Shown in pieces: positions 54,460-63,780 of a DNA stretch of 64,000 nt. Under the pieces are notes generated by a model that saw only the letters and a list, made by a program, of their open reading frames with translations, was not told where the DNA came from and searched no databases. Every line of letters begins with the position of its first letter. Position 1 is the stretch's first letter. The position numbers were made by a program, and so were the translations under genes. Origin of the DNA: Microbacterium sp. zg-Y625 (lineage in GTDB: Bacteria > Actinomycetota > Actinomycetes > Actinomycetales > Microbacteriaceae). The DNA lies in contig NZ_CP126740.1 in assembly GCF_030246925.1 (NCBI RefSeq), positions 2,914,001-2,978,000 of the forward strand. Reading direction: 5' to 3'.

Positions 54460-55359
54460 TCATTTCTCGATCTCGAAGTTGAAGACGGATGTATCGAAGC
54501 GGTTGTACGCCTCGTAGTCGAGCAGGTCGTACAGGTCGGCGCGGTGCTGCATCTCCCCCAGCTTGCCGGTGAGGTGCCCCTCGGCGCCCAGCGTATCCAG
54601 CGCGCGTCCCGCCGCGCCCATCGCGATGCGCAGCAACGAGACCGGCCAGATGACGATGTTGACGCCGACGTCGCGCAGCTGCTCGACCGAGAACAGGTCG
54701 CTCTTGCCGAACTCCGTCATGTTGGCCAGGATCGGCACGTCCACGGCGGCGCGCACGGCGGCGAATTCCTCGAGGGTGCGCATCGCCTCGGGGAAGATCG
54801 CGTCGGCGCCGGCGTCGACGAGGGCGCGGGCCCTGTCGATGGCGGCATCCAGCCCGTCGACGGCGCGGATGTCGGTGCGCGCCATGATGAGGAAGTTCGG
54901 GTCGCGGCGGGCGTCGGCGGCGGCGCGGATGCGCTTGATCGCGGTGTCCTCGTCGACGACCGCCTTGCCGTCGAGGTGGCCGCACCGCTTGGGGTTCACC
55001 TGGTCCTCGATGTGGGCTCCGGCGATGCCGGCATCCTCGAGGGTCTGGATCGTGCGGGCGACGTTCATGGGCTCGCCGAACCCGGTGTCGGCGTCGATGA
55101 TCGCCGGCAGGTCGGTCATGCGGGCGATCTGCTGCCCGCGCCCGGCGACCTCGGTGAGGGTCGTCAGCCCGATGTCGGGAAGCCCGAGGTCGGCGCTGAG
55201 CACCGCGCCCGAGATGTAGACGCCCTCGAACCCCTTCTGCTGGATGAGGCGGGCCGACAGCGGGTTGAACGCCCCGGGAAAGCGCAGCAGCTCGCCTGTC
55301 GCGAGGCGCTCGCGGAACAGCCGCCGCTTGTCAGCGGGGGTCACGGTCGAATACAGCAT
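54460..55359 (-). CDS. prpB: 2-methylisocitrate lyase
   Basis: 299-residue isocitrate-lyase-superfamily enzyme splitting 2-methylisocitrate to pyruvate and succinate. Signature loop PKRCGHLDGK with the catalytic Cys; PGAFNPLSARLIQQKGF; metal region DADTGFGEP and IEDQ. ATG 55359 follows GAGGAG. A 115-bp gap containing a 13-bp inverted repeat separates it from prpD. Confidence 0.93.
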   Translation of the reverse strand: MLYSTVTPADKRRLFRERLATGELLRFPGAFNPLSARLIQQKGFEGVYISGAVLSADLGLPDIGLTTLTEVAGRGQQIARMTDLPAIIDADTGFGEPMNVARTIQTLEDAGIAGAHIEDQVNPKRCGHLDGKAVVDEDTAIKRIRAAADARRDPNFLIMARTDIRAVDGLDAAIDRARALVDAGADAIFPEAMRTLEEFAAVRAAVDVPILANMTEFGKSDLFSVEQLRDVGVNIVIWPVSLLRIAMGAAGRALDTLGAEGHLTGKLGEMQHRADLYDLLDYEAYNRFDTSVFNFEIEK

Positions 55360-55378
55360 CAGTGGTCTCCTCTCGGGC

Positions 55379-55464
55379 GTGCACAACGTCGCCGATCCAT
55401 CGCGTGGGAAGCGCCACCGGGCGATTCCGGCCCGCGGCCCCACCCGATCGACGACGTTGTGCAC
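55379..55464. repeat. 13-bp inverted repeat in the prpD-prpB gap
   Basis: GTGCACAACGTCG (55379-55391) and CGACGTTGTGCAC (55452-55464) are perfect inverted arms enclosing 60 GC-rich bases. Could be a processing or attenuation hairpin or paired operator half-sites; each arm begins or ends with palindromic GTGCAC. Confidence 0.5.
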
Positions 55465-55474
55465 GACGCCATGT

Positions 55475-57001
55475 TTAGAACAGGCCCTTCGGCGCCGGAG
55501 CAGCGAGCAGCAGCCCCGGCTTCGCGACGATCGACAGCTGCCGCACCTCATCGGCGGTGAGCTCGGGCAGGCGCTGGGCGAGGTCCAGGAACCGCTCGAT
55601 CTCGGCCGGCTCGAGCACCGGCTCGGCGAGGATGCGGAACTTGCGGATGTAGTCCTCGCGGGCGAACGGGCGCGCCCCCAGGGGGTGCGCGTCGGCGACG
55701 GCGATCTGCTCCTCGATGACGGTGCCGTCGGTCAGGCGGATCTCGACGCGACCGCCGAACGCCTTCTCGGCGGGGTCCTCGGAGTGGTAGCGGCGCGTCC
55801 ACTCGGCATCCTCGGCCGTGGTGATCTTGTGCCAGAGCGCGACGGTGTCCTCGCGCGCGGCGCGATCGGGGGCGTACGAGTCGACGTGGTGCCAGCCGCC
55901 GTCCTGCAGCGCGACGGCGAAGATGTACGGGATCGAGTGGTCGAGCGTCTCGCGCGACGCGGTCGGGTCGTACTTCTGCGGGTCGTTCGCGCCGGAGCCG
56001 ATGACGTAGTGGGTGTGGTGCGACGTGTGCAGCACGATCGACTCGACGTTGGCCGGATCGGTCGCCTCGGGGTGCTCACGGTGGAGCTTGCGGGCCAGGT
56101 CGATCCAGGCCTGCGCCTGGTACTCGGCCGAGTGCTCCTTCGTGTACGAGTCGAGGATCGCGCGCTTGGGCTCCCCCGCGGCGGGCAGCGGCACGTCGTA
56201 CGACGCGTCGGGGCCGTCGAGCATCCACGCGACGACGCCGTCCTCGCCTTCGTAGATGGGCGACGGGGAGGTCTCGCCGCGCATCGCGCGGTCGACCGCC
56301 TCGACGGCCATCTTGCCGGCGAAAGCGGGGGCGTGCGCCTTCCAGGTGGAGATCTCGCCCTTGCGCGACTGCCGGGTCCCGGTGGTCGTGTGCAGCGCCT
56401 GGCCGACCGCCTGGTAGATCGTCTCGGTCGGAAGACCCAGCAGCGTGCCGATCCCGGCGGCGGCCGAGGGGCCGAGGTGGGCGACGTGGTCGATCTTGTG
56501 CTTGTGCAGGCAGATGGCCCGCACCAGGTCGATCTGGATCTCGTAGCCCGTCGCGATGCCGCGCACGAGCGCGTCGCCGTCGGCGCCGACGTGCTGGGCG
56601 ACGGCGAGGATCGGCGGGATGTTGTCGCCGGGGTGGGAGTAGTCCGCCGCGAGGAAGGTGTCGTGGTAGTCCAGCTCCCGCACCGCCACGCCGTTGGCCC
56701 AGGCCGCCCACTCGGGGCTCGTGCGGCGCTCGAGGGCGCAGCCGAACACGGTGGCGCCGGTGCCGCCGACCGACACGGCGTGGTCGAGCGCCTGCTGGCG
56801 GGCCGCGCTCACGGGCGGGCGCGTCAGGGAGGCGGCGGCGACGGCGGCGTTGTCGATGACGCGGTTGATGATCATGTCGACCACCTCGGGCTCGACGGGC
56901 ACGGGGTCGGTGGCGACCTCGGCGATGTGCCAGGCGAGCTGGCCCTCGCGCGCGAGATTCTCGTCGCTGCGGTGGACGCGCAGGTGGTGCGTGATGGTCA
57001 T
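55475..57001 (-). CDS. prpD: 2-methylcitrate dehydratase
   Basis: 508-residue MmgE/PrpD-family enzyme dehydrating 2-methylcitrate. Family stretches: [67 protein letters not shown] and [18 protein letters not shown] 57001 has AAAGGAC upstream. Second gene of the operon, 12 nt after gntR. Confidence 0.93.
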   Translation of the reverse strand: MTITHHLRVHRSDENLAREGQLAWHIAEVATDPVPVEPEVVDMIINRVIDNAAVAAASLTRPPVSAARQQALDHAVSVGGTGATVFGCALERRTSPEWAAWANGVAVRELDYHDTFLAADYSHPGDNIPPILAVAQHVGADGDALVRGIATGYEIQIDLVRAICLHKHKIDHVAHLGPSAAAGIGTLLGLPTETIYQAVGQALHTTTGTRQSRKGEISTWKAHAPAFAGKMAVEAVDRAMRGETSPSPIYEGEDGVVAWMLDGPDASYDVPLPAAGEPKRAILDSYTKEHSAEYQAQAWIDLARKLHREHPEATDPANVESIVLHTSHHTHYVIGSGANDPQKYDPTASRETLDHSIPYIFAVALQDGGWHHVDSYAPDRAAREDTVALWHKITTAEDAEWTRRYHSEDPAEKAFGGRVEIRLTDGTVIEEQIAVADAHPLGARPFAREDYIRKFRILAEPVLEPAEIERFLDLAQRLPELTADEVRQLSIVAKPGLLLAAPAPKGLF

Positions 57002-57013
57002 GGGGGTCCTTTC

Positions 57014-57700
57014 TCAGAACACGGCGGGGCGCGCGGCGGAGCCGTCGTCGAGCGACGTCAGGATGCTCGCGAGCGCGTTGTGCAGGTGGATATGGGTGGC
57101 GTGGGCAGCGAGTTCCGCGTCGCCGTCGGCGATGGCGGCGGCGATCAGGCGGTGCTCGGCGACGGATGCCGCGAGCCGCTCGGGGTTGTCGCGTGCGAGT
57201 CGCCGCACGCGGACGAGGTGCGTGCGGACGGTCCGCAGCGCCGCGGTGAAGTAGTCGTTCGCCACGGCGGCGTCGAGCTCTGCGTCGAGCTGCGCGATGA
57301 GGGCGTAGTACGCGTCGGCCCCACCGGGAGCGCTGAGGTCGACGTCGGCGAACCGATCGACGAAGCGGGCGAACACCGTCCGGTCGCCGCGGCGGGCCGC
57401 CAGGGCGGCGGCGGTCTCTTCCAGCGCGCGTCGCAACTCGAACAGCGCCCGGATGTCGTCGGGCTCCACGTCGGTGACGACGGTGACCCGCGGTGACTGC
57501 TGCGCGACGAGTCCGTCCGCGGCCAGGCGCCGCAGGGCCTCCCGCAGCGGCGTGCGGCTGACACCGAGGCGGGCGGCCTGTTCGACCTCTCCCAGCACGG
57601 TGCCGGCGGGGAGGGCGCCCGACTGTATCTCGGCGAGCAGGGTCGCATAGGCTCGTTCGCCCGCGCGCCCCTGGGTTGCTCCGTCGGTAACCATCGGCAT
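57014..57700 (-). CDS. GntR-family (FCD) regulator of the methylcitrate operon
   Basis: 228 residues: winged helix (VEQAARLGVSRTPLREALRR, LAADGLVAQQS) and FCD domain (ELRRALEETAAALAARRGD, VAEHRLIAAAIADGDAELA, HATHIHLHNAL). ATG 57700 lies only 20 bp from the putative -10/operator and has no Shine-Dalgarno, so it may be leaderless or start at the second ATG (57694). It heads the prp operon and probably represses it through two GTATACAT boxes, sensing a propionate-pathway acid. Confidence 0.85.
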   Translation of the reverse strand: MPMVTDGATQGRAGERAYATLLAEIQSGALPAGTVLGEVEQAARLGVSRTPLREALRRLAADGLVAQQSPRVTVVTDVEPDDIRALFELRRALEETAAALAARRGDRTVFARFVDRFADVDLSAPGGADAYYALIAQLDAELDAAVANDYFTAALRTVRTHLVRVRRLARDNPERLAASVAEHRLIAAAIADGDAELAAHATHIHLHNALASILTSLDDGSAARPAVF

Positions 57701-57704
57701 CAGT

Positions 57705-57764
57705 GTATACATAAACCCCGCCAGGCGGCGATCTTGTCGCGCTGGCACGGAATTGCGTATACAT
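57705..57764. promoter_or_regulatory. two GTATACAT operator boxes upstream of gntR-prpDBC
   Basis: GTATACAT at 57705-57712 and again at 57757-57764, 52 bp apart (five helical turns), same orientation; GTATAC itself is palindromic. FCD-type GntR proteins bind such short TA-centred palindromes. Spacing on one helix face suggests cooperative autoregulation. Confidence 0.6.
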
Positions 57765-57800
57765 CGCTCAGCCACTGGGCCTGCACAGCTGCCCGGGTGA

Positions 57801-57830
57801 GGGGATCTGCCCGGATGAGGGCGGATCCCC
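57801..57830 (-). terminator. hairpin downstream of the Nudix / aldo-keto reductase unit
   Basis: GGGGATC (57801-57807) pairs with GATCCCC (57824-57830), with an inner CCC/GGG pair around GGATGA. No U run. It would end the minus-strand transcript leaving the Nudix gene at 57959. The remaining gap (57701-57958) holds only the GTATACAT boxes and GC-rich filler. Confidence 0.5.
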
Positions 57831-57958
57831 ACGTACATTCCTCAGCCCGGCAGATCTCCTCATCCCGGCCGACCGGCCGGGCGGGGCCAGAGCGGCGCGA
57901 GGCCGCTGCAGGCACCGGCGCAGCCGCGGGCGGGGCCGACGCGCGTGCGGGCGCGCCT

Positions 57959-58444
57959 CTACGCCCCGGCGCCCCGCAGGTGGGTGGCCAGCGCCTCAAG
58001 CGCAGGCCGCTGCCCCTTCACGAGCCGGTCGCCCGCGGCACTCAGCCCCACCCACTCCACGCGGTCGACCTCGGGGAAGCGGGCGGTCGCGCCTGAACGC
58101 GGCGGCCACTGCATCTCGAACTCGCCGAAGACGAAGTCGCCCGCGGTCGCCGTGAACCCGGCGCCGTCGGCGACGAACACCGTGACCCGCTTGCCCGAGG
58201 AGTACGGGTACGTGCCGAGCTCCGCGTACGGCCCCTCGGGCGGGTCGACCCCGAGCTCCTCGCGGAACTCGCGCTGCGCGGCATCCAGTGCCGACTCGGC
58301 GTCGGGGTCGTACTCGCCCTTGGGGATCGACCACGCGCCGGCCTCCTTGCCCGCCCAGTACGGACCGCCCATGTGGGCGATCAGCACCTCGGGCTCGCCG
58401 TCGGCGAGCCGGTAGAGCAGGAGGCCGGCGCTGTGGACGGGCAT
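57959..58444 (-). CDS. Nudix hydrolase
   Basis: 161 residues. Nudix box in PKGEYDPDAESALDAAQREF and EELGV; the catalytic REFREELG core is intact, while the spacing between the first Gly and first Glu is one residue longer than the usual Gx5E. Probably hydrolyses a nucleotide diphosphate derivative. ATG 58444 overlaps the upstream aldo/keto reductase stop by 1 nt (TGATG). Confidence 0.87.
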   Translation of the reverse strand: MPVHSAGLLLYRLADGEPEVLIAHMGGPYWAGKEAGAWSIPKGEYDPDAESALDAAQREFREELGVDPPEGPYAELGTYPYSSGKRVTVFVADGAGFTATAGDFVFGEFEMQWPPRSGATARFPEVDRVEWVGLSAAGDRLVKGQRPALEALATHLRGAGA

Positions 58445-59457
58445 CAGGCCGGGCGGGACTTCGGCGAGACCTCGTAGGTGTTCTCGGGGTCGGTCTCGGC
58501 CACACCCGAGAGGGCGTCATCGATGGCGCTCATCGTGTCGGCGTCGAGGGTGACGCCCGAAGCCTTGACGGTGTCCTCGAGCTGCTGCGGACGCGACGCG
58601 CCCACGAGCGCCGCGGCGACGTTGGGGTTCTGCAGCACCCAGGCGATCGCGAGCTGCGGCATGGTGAGTCCGGCCTGCTCGGCGACGGGCTTGAGCTTCT
58701 GCACCGCGGTGAGCACCTCGTCGTTCATGAAGCGCTTGATGAACGCCGCGCCGCTCTTGTCGTCGGTCGCGCGCGACCCCTCGGGAAGCGGCTGCCCGGG
58801 CAGGTACTTGCCGCTGAGCACGCCCTGCGCCATCGGCGACCAGACGATCTGCGAGATGCCGAGTTCCTCGGATGCCGGGATGACCTTGCCCTCGATGACG
58901 CGCCAGAGCGCGGAGTACTGGGGCTGGTTGGAGACGAGCTGCACGCCCAGGTCCTTCGCGAGCGCGTGACCCTCGCGCAGCTGCTCGGCGGTCCACTCCG
59001 AGACGCCGATGTACAGCGCCTTGCCCTGACGGACGATGTCGGCGAAGGCCTGCATCGTCTCTTCCAGCGGGGTCTCGTAGTCGTAGCGGTGCGCCTGGTA
59101 CAGGTCGACGTAGTCGACGCCGAGGCGGCGGAGCGACCCGTGGATGCCGTCGAAGATGTGCTTGCGGCTGAGGCCCATGTCGTTGGGGCCCTTGCGGCCG
59201 ATCGGCCAGTAGACCTTCGTGAAGATCTCGACCGACTCGCGCGGCTGGCCCTTCAGCGCCTCACCGAGCACCTCTTCGGCTGCGGTGTTGGCGTAGGTGT
59301 CCGCCGTGTCGAACGAGGTGATGCCGAGATCGAGGGCCTTGTGCACCGTGGCGATCGCCGCCTCGTTCTCGACCTGCGAGGCATGGGTGATCCAGTTGCC
59401 GTACGTGATCTCCGAGACCTTGAAACCTGAGTTGCCGAGATAGCGATAGTTGACCAT
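58444..59457 (-). CDS. aldo/keto reductase
   Basis: 337-residue TIM-barrel AKR, closest in style to the potassium-channel beta-subunit/AKR6-like group: YRYLGNSGFKVSEITYGNW, active-site Asp and Tyr in SFDTADTYANTAAEEVLG, Lys in IFTKVYWPIG, His in YQAHRYDYETPLEETM, and the NADPH loop SPMAQGVLSGKY. ATG 59457. Cytosolic carbonyl reductase; substrate unknown. Confidence 0.88.
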   Translation of the reverse strand: MVNYRYLGNSGFKVSEITYGNWITHASQVENEAAIATVHKALDLGITSFDTADTYANTAAEEVLGEALKGQPRESVEIFTKVYWPIGRKGPNDMGLSRKHIFDGIHGSLRRLGVDYVDLYQAHRYDYETPLEETMQAFADIVRQGKALYIGVSEWTAEQLREGHALAKDLGVQLVSNQPQYSALWRVIEGKVIPASEELGISQIVWSPMAQGVLSGKYLPGQPLPEGSRATDDKSGAAFIKRFMNDEVLTAVQKLKPVAEQAGLTMPQLAIAWVLQNPNVAAALVGASRPQQLEDTVKASGVTLDADTMSAIDDALSGVAETDPENTYEVSPKSRPA

Positions 59458-59491
59458 GGGAAAACGCTACCCCGGGTTGCCCGAGGGCGGG

Positions 59492-59511
59492 GCGGGGGTG
59501 GACACCCCCGC
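59492..59511 (-). terminator. hairpin terminator downstream of rlmN
   Basis: GCGGGGGT / ACCCCCGC, perfect 8-bp stem with loop GGAC, about 18 bp past the rlmN stop and upstream of the aldo/keto reductase start. Confidence 0.6.
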
Positions 59512-59529
59512 TCGGTCCGTGTAGCGGCG

Positions 59530-60774
59530 TCAGGCCTCGACGGGCATGTCCTCGGCGGCGCGCTCGTCGTCCTCGGTGGCCACGAGCTGACCGCAGGCGC
59601 CGTCGATCTCCTTGCCCCGGGTGTCGCGGAGGGTCGTCGGCACGCCGGCGTCATTGAGGCGGCGGACGAACTCGTCCTGCACGTCCTTGTCGGACGACGT
59701 CCAGATCGACCCGGGCGTCGGGTTCAGCGGGATCGGGTTCACGTGCACCCAGCCGCGACCGCGCGCATTGAGCTTCTCGGCCAGCAGGTCGGCGCGCCAG
59801 GCGTGGTCGTTCATGTCCTTGATGAGGGCGTACTCGATCGAGACGCGGCGACCGGTCTTGTCGAAATACTCGCGCGCGGCATCCAGCGCCTCATCGACCT
59901 TCCAGCGGGAGTTCACCGGGATGAGCTCGTCACGCAGATGGTCGTCGGGGGCGTGCAGCGAGAGCGCGAACGTCACCGGGATGTCCTCGTCGGCGAGTTT
60001 GCGGATCGCCGGCACGAGTCCGACGGTCGAGACCGTGACCCCGCGGGCGCTCATGCCGAGCCCGTGCTTCTTGTCGACCATCGTGCGCACGGCCTGCATG
60101 ACGCGGTTGTAGTTGGCCAGCGGCTCGCCCATGCCCATGAAAACGATGTTGGTGACGCGTTCACCCTCGTGACCCACCTTGCGCGGGTCGCCGAGACCGC
60201 CCTCGGCGATGAGCCGGTTGGCGCGCACCACCTGGTCGACGATCTCGGCGGCCGACATGTTGCGCGTGAGTCCCGCCTGGCCGGTGGCGCAGAACGGGCA
60301 GTTCATGCCGCAGCCGGCCTGGCTCGACACGCACAGCGTGATGCGGCCGGGGTAGCGCATGAGCACCGACTCGACGAGGGCGCCGTCGTGCAGCTTCCAC
60401 AGGAACTTGATCGTGTCGCCCTTGTCGGTCTCCAGGCGCCGCACCTCGGTGAGCAGCGGCGGCAACAGTCCGTGGACGAGCTCCTCGCGACCGGCTGCGG
60501 GGAGGTCGGTCATGTGGGCCGGGTCGGCGGTGTAGTGCGTGAAGTAGTGCTTCTCGAGCTGGGCAGCGCGGAAGCCCAGCATCCCGAGCTCCTTGACCTT
60601 CTCGACACGCTGCTCGGGCGTGAGGTCGGCCAGGTGCACCGGCGGCTTGCCGCGCTTCGGGCTCGCGAACTGCAGCAGCGGACGGCCTTCGGCATCCTTC
60701 TGCTGCGACCAGCCCTCGGTCGCCGGGCGGACCTGCCGGGGCTTGGTGGCGCGCACGGGGGAGGTATCGGTCAT
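59530..60774 (-). CDS. rlmN: 23S rRNA (adenine2503-C2)-methyltransferase
   Basis: 414-residue radical-SAM methyltransferase acting on 23S rRNA A2503 and some tRNAs. 4Fe-4S motif CGMNCPFC with Cys155, Cys159 and Cys162; [10 protein letters not shown]; the C-terminal catalytic Cys in DGACGQLV (about residue 394). ATG 60774 (MTDTSPV) with GGGAG upstream is preferred to an open upstream frame. Also tends to be broadly conserved, so it is core genome, not part of the island. Confidence 0.95.
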   Translation of the reverse strand: MTDTSPVRATKPRQVRPATEGWSQQKDAEGRPLLQFASPKRGKPPVHLADLTPEQRVEKVKELGMLGFRAAQLEKHYFTHYTADPAHMTDLPAAGREELVHGLLPPLLTEVRRLETDKGDTIKFLWKLHDGALVESVLMRYPGRITLCVSSQAGCGMNCPFCATGQAGLTRNMSAAEIVDQVVRANRLIAEGGLGDPRKVGHEGERVTNIVFMGMGEPLANYNRVMQAVRTMVDKKHGLGMSARGVTVSTVGLVPAIRKLADEDIPVTFALSLHAPDDHLRDELIPVNSRWKVDEALDAAREYFDKTGRRVSIEYALIKDMNDHAWRADLLAEKLNARGRGWVHVNPIPLNPTPGSIWTSSDKDVQDEFVRRLNDAGVPTTLRDTRGKEIDGACGQLVATEDDERAAEDMPVEA

Positions 60775-60884
60775 GCTCCCAGGGTACGGGAGGCGTGCTG
60801 GACAGGTGCTGGTGGGGTTAGCACACCGCAGCGGCACGGCGGGAGGGCTGGAACGCGCCGCCGCGGCGCGGATACCGTGGCTGC

Positions 60885-61358
60885 GTGAGTGACGAGGCGA
60901 TCGAGATCCGTGACATCCGACCCGAGGATGCCGGAGAGGTGCTGACCCTGCAACGCGCGGCGTTCGTCAGCGAGGCGCTCATCTACGGCGACCCCGACAT
61001 GCCGCCGCTGACGCAGACGCTCGATGAGCTCGCCGCGGAACTCGTCGACAACCTCGGCTGCGTCGCCCTCGACGGCCCCCGCATCGTCGGGGCGGTGCGG
61101 GCGCGACGAGACGGCGAGCTGCTGCTGATCGGACGCATCACGATCGCCCCCGACCAGCAGGGGCGCGGCATCGGCACGAAGCTGCTGGCGGCCGTCGAGC
61201 AGCGCGGGCGGGATGCCGGCGCGCGCACGGCCGAACTCTTCACCGGGTCGCTCAGCGAGGCGAACCTGCGGCTCTACGAGCGCGAGGGCTATGCCGAGTC
61301 CGAGCGGGTTCCCGGTGACGGCAGCGACCAGGTCTTCCTGCGCAAGCCGCTGGCCTGA
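60885..61358 (+). CDS. GNAT-family N-acetyltransferase
   Basis: 157 residues of the acetyl-CoA-dependent GNAT fold: [20 protein letters not shown], acetyl-CoA loop [20 protein letters not shown] and [20 protein letters not shown] 60885 is used, divergent from rlmN. Acceptor unknown. Confidence 0.88.
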   Translation: MSDEAIEIRDIRPEDAGEVLTLQRAAFVSEALIYGDPDMPPLTQTLDELAAELVDNLGCVALDGPRIVGAVRARRDGELLLIGRITIAPDQQGRGIGTKLLAAVEQRGRDAGARTAELFTGSLSEANLRLYEREGYAESERVPGDGSDQVFLRKPLA

Positions 61359-61400
61359 CCGGCCTTCGCCTGCCGCGGATCGCGGCTTCGGACCGCCGTG

Positions 61401-61586
61401 TGGCCTCACCTGTCGCGAACTGTCCCCTGCCGCGCCGTCACACGACACTTTGCGACAGGCGAGCCGCCGGTCGCCCGCCGCGGCGGGATCCACCGGCGGC
61501 TTCGGCCCGCGTCTGGCCTCACCTGTCCCGAACTGTCCCCTGCCGCGCCATCACACGACACTTTGAGACAGGCGAGCCGCCGGTCG
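61401..61586. repeat. two 73-bp direct repeats (REP-like element), 113-bp period
   Basis: Copies at 61401-61473 and 61514-61586 differ at only 3 of 73 positions; both hold CTGTCCCCTGCCGCGCC and CACACGACACTTTG. Each copy can fold: in copy 1 CCTGTCGC and GCGACAGG are perfect 8-bp arms. Copy 2 runs into the 3' end of the membrane-protein gene and supplies its stop codon (61551). Structure suggests a dispersed intergenic element; genome copy number cannot be seen here. Confidence 0.8.
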
Positions 61587-62594
61587 GCGGGCGCCGATCA
61601 CGAGCAGCAGGATGCCGCCCACCACCCATGCCGCCAGGGTCACCGCCGCCGTCAGCCCACCGGCGCCGCCGAAGTACGCCGCGGACCGCACGAGCGTGCC
61701 GGTCGCGCCGGGAGGAAGCAGCTGACCGACCAGTCCCCAGCCGGCGGGCAGCCACGCCGACGTCGTCGCGATGCCGGCCAGCGGGTTGCCGATGAACATC
61801 ATCACCATCGCGCCGATCGTGAAGCCCTTGCCGCCGAAGGCCTCCTGCAGTCCGGCCAGCGCCAGCGCGAGTGCCGCGATGCCGAGGGACATCGCTGCGG
61901 CCACCGGCCAGAAGCTCGCTGCGGCGATGCTGCCGAACGCGAAGGCGAGGACCGCCGCGACGATCAGCCCGCCCACGACCGAGAACGTGGCGATGCCGGC
62001 GACGGCCCAGCCGAGACGGCGCGCGAACACCTTGCGGAATGCCACAGCGGGCACGATCCCACCGAAGACCAGGGGGAAGGCCAGCCCACCGATGCCGATG
62101 CCGGTGGGGTCGGCGCCCGGCAGGGCCACGACATCGGTCACCTGCGCCGTGCCCCCGGAGGCGGCTGCCACCGCCTGCGCGGAGGCGGAGAGTCCGCCCG
62201 AGATCACGGCGGACCCGGCGCTCGCGACCAAGGCGTGCACACCGGATCCCTCGACCACGAGTCCACCGACGACCTCGCGGTCGGCGATGGCGGCGCGCAG
62301 ATCCTCCTCCGAGGCGAAGGCGCGCGCATCGTAGGCGTCCGGCGCCGCCTGCTGCAGCGCCGCTTCCACGCCGTCGACGGCCTCGGATGCCGCGACGATC
62401 CCGATCGGCAGATCGTGGGCCCCGCTCTTGAGCGACGGCATGATGAACAGCATCAGCAGCACGACGAGGATGGCACCCAGCGCGACGGTGAGACCGACCA
62501 GCTTCGCCAGCGCCGGCGGCGTGCGCCGCGGACGAGGCGCGAGCGGGGCGTCCTCTGCGGAGGCGGCGACGTCGGCGGAGGTGACGGTGGTCAT
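61551..62594 (-). CDS. membrane protein, ABC-2/YhgE-like permease
   Basis: 347 residues. One N-terminal helix, an extracytoplasmic domain of about 110 residues (50-160), then five or six helices in the C-terminal half, the layout of YhgE/Pip and ABC-2 type permeases. No ATPase is next to it. It is divergent from a TetR gene, a usual pairing for drug- or lipid-export proteins. Last residues (RLSQSVV) and the stop lie in the 73-bp repeat. Function is not assigned beyond this. Confidence 0.65.
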   Translation of the reverse strand: MTTVTSADVAASAEDAPLAPRPRRTPPALAKLVGLTVALGAILVVLLMLFIMPSLKSGAHDLPIGIVAASEAVDGVEAALQQAAPDAYDARAFASEEDLRAAIADREVVGGLVVEGSGVHALVASAGSAVISGGLSASAQAVAAASGGTAQVTDVVALPGADPTGIGIGGLAFPLVFGGIVPAVAFRKVFARRLGWAVAGIATFSVVGGLIVAAVLAFAFGSIAAASFWPVAAAMSLGIAALALALAGLQEAFGGKGFTIGAMVMMFIGNPLAGIATTSAWLPAGWGLVGQLLPPGATGTLVRSAAYFGGAGGLTAAVTLAAWVVGGILLLVIGARRPAARLSQSVV

Positions 62595-62638
62595 GAAGGG
62601 TCCTGACTGCGAAGATGAGAAGCGGAGCGGTACCCTCC

Positions 62639-62657
62639 GATTATACGGATGCTAATC
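62639..62657. promoter_or_regulatory. putative TetR operator in the membrane-protein / TetR divergent promoter
   Basis: GATTA (62639-62643) and TAATC (62653-62657) are inverted arms with a 9-base spacer, in an AT-rich patch of a GC-rich gap. Weak by sequence, but placed where an autoregulating TetR would bind. Confidence 0.4.
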
Positions 62658-62722
62658 CTCCACTTTTCCGGTGAGCCGCCCAGGGGCGATCCCGCGCGGC
62701 ATCCGACGACGAGAGGACGCGC

Positions 62723-63277
62723 ATGCGCTCAGACGCCGCACGACGACGGGAGCGGATCATCCGCGAAGCGCGAGCGCTCTTCGCCGCGCAGGGTGGCACT
62801 GTCGCCCTCGAGACGATCGCCGAGGCCAGCGACGTGGGCATCGCGACGCTCTACCGCAACTTCGATTCCCGCACGGCACTGGCCGACGCCGTGGCGCTGG
62901 CCATCCTGACCGACATGCGGGATGCCGCCGCTCTGGCGCTCGCACGGATCGACGCCGACCCGCAAGACGGGTGGCACGGGTTCGTCACGGCGCTGGTGGA
63001 TCTGGACCTCGGCGCCCTCACCGACGCCCTCGCCCACCACGTCGTCGGCGACATCTCGGGGCCGATGCGCGAAGCGCAGGAGCAGACGCTCGATCGCATC
63101 GCCGCCGTGCTCTCGGCGGCGCGCGCGGCCGGCGTCGTACGCGCCGAGATCGAGCCGCTCGAATTGGTGCTGGCGATCGGCATGCTCACCCGGCCGCAAC
63201 CCGAGCCGATCCGCACCGCGGTGCCGAAGCTCGTGCCGCGCCTGATCGCGGTGCTCGAGGCGGGCCTGGGCGCATGA
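62723..63277 (+). CDS. TetR-family transcriptional regulator
   Basis: 184 residues: N-terminal HTH (RERIIREARALFAAQGGTV, then IAEASDVGIATLYRNF) and a helical ligand domain. ATG 62723 lies 128 bp from the divergent membrane-protein start, which it probably represses. Confidence 0.88.
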   Translation: MRSDAARRRERIIREARALFAAQGGTVALETIAEASDVGIATLYRNFDSRTALADAVALAILTDMRDAAALALARIDADPQDGWHGFVTALVDLDLGALTDALAHHVVGDISGPMREAQEQTLDRIAAVLSAARAAGVVRAEIEPLELVLAIGMLTRPQPEPIRTAVPKLVPRLIAVLEAGLGA

Positions 63278-63351
63278 CGCCCCCTGCGCATGCCCCCGGA
63301 GTACGACGCCGCTGAGCTGACCCGGCGTCACCAGGGCGATCCCGCGCCGGA

Positions 63352-63702
63352 TCAGCCGGCGGGCGAACCCAGATACAGCGGGTTGCCGTCGATGTCACGC
63401 ACCTGCGCGACGCGCTCACCCCACGGCATGTCTGCCGGCGGCTCGGTCGACGAGCCACCGGCATCCAGCACCGCCCGGTACGTCGCGTCCACATCGTCGA
63501 CGTAGAGCCAGATCGCGATGCGCCCGGATGCCGTCACTTCGGGCTCCAGCCCGATGCCGACCGTGCCGCCGCCCACCCCCAGCGCGACGTAGACATCCTC
63601 GAACCGGTAGGACTCGACGGCGTGGAACGCCGCACGATAGAACGACACGAGGGCCGGAAGATCACGGGTACGCAGGATCGGGAACAGCCGTGCCACCGTC
63701 AT
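63352..63702 (-). CDS. VOC-family (glyoxalase/bleomycin-resistance fold) protein
   Basis: 116 residues, two beta-alpha-beta-beta-beta modules: FPILRTRDLPALVSFYRAAF at the start and VAQVRDIDGNPLYLGSPAG at the end. ATG 63702. Member of the metal-binding VOC superfamily; too general to name a reaction. Confidence 0.8.
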   Translation of the reverse strand: MTVARLFPILRTRDLPALVSFYRAAFHAVESYRFEDVYVALGVGGGTVGIGLEPEVTASGRIAIWLYVDDVDATYRAVLDAGGSSTEPPADMPWGERVAQVRDIDGNPLYLGSPAG

Positions 63703-63780
63703 GGCGTCACGGTACCCCCGGCCGCGCCCGGTGTCATCGGGCGGTGGGGCATCCTGGACACGACCCGTTTGGAGAACTCC

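Noticed and set aside
55244..57496. Plus-strand ORF of 750 codons
   Set aside because: Shadow of prpB and prpD; low-complexity VRRG-type composition without motifs.
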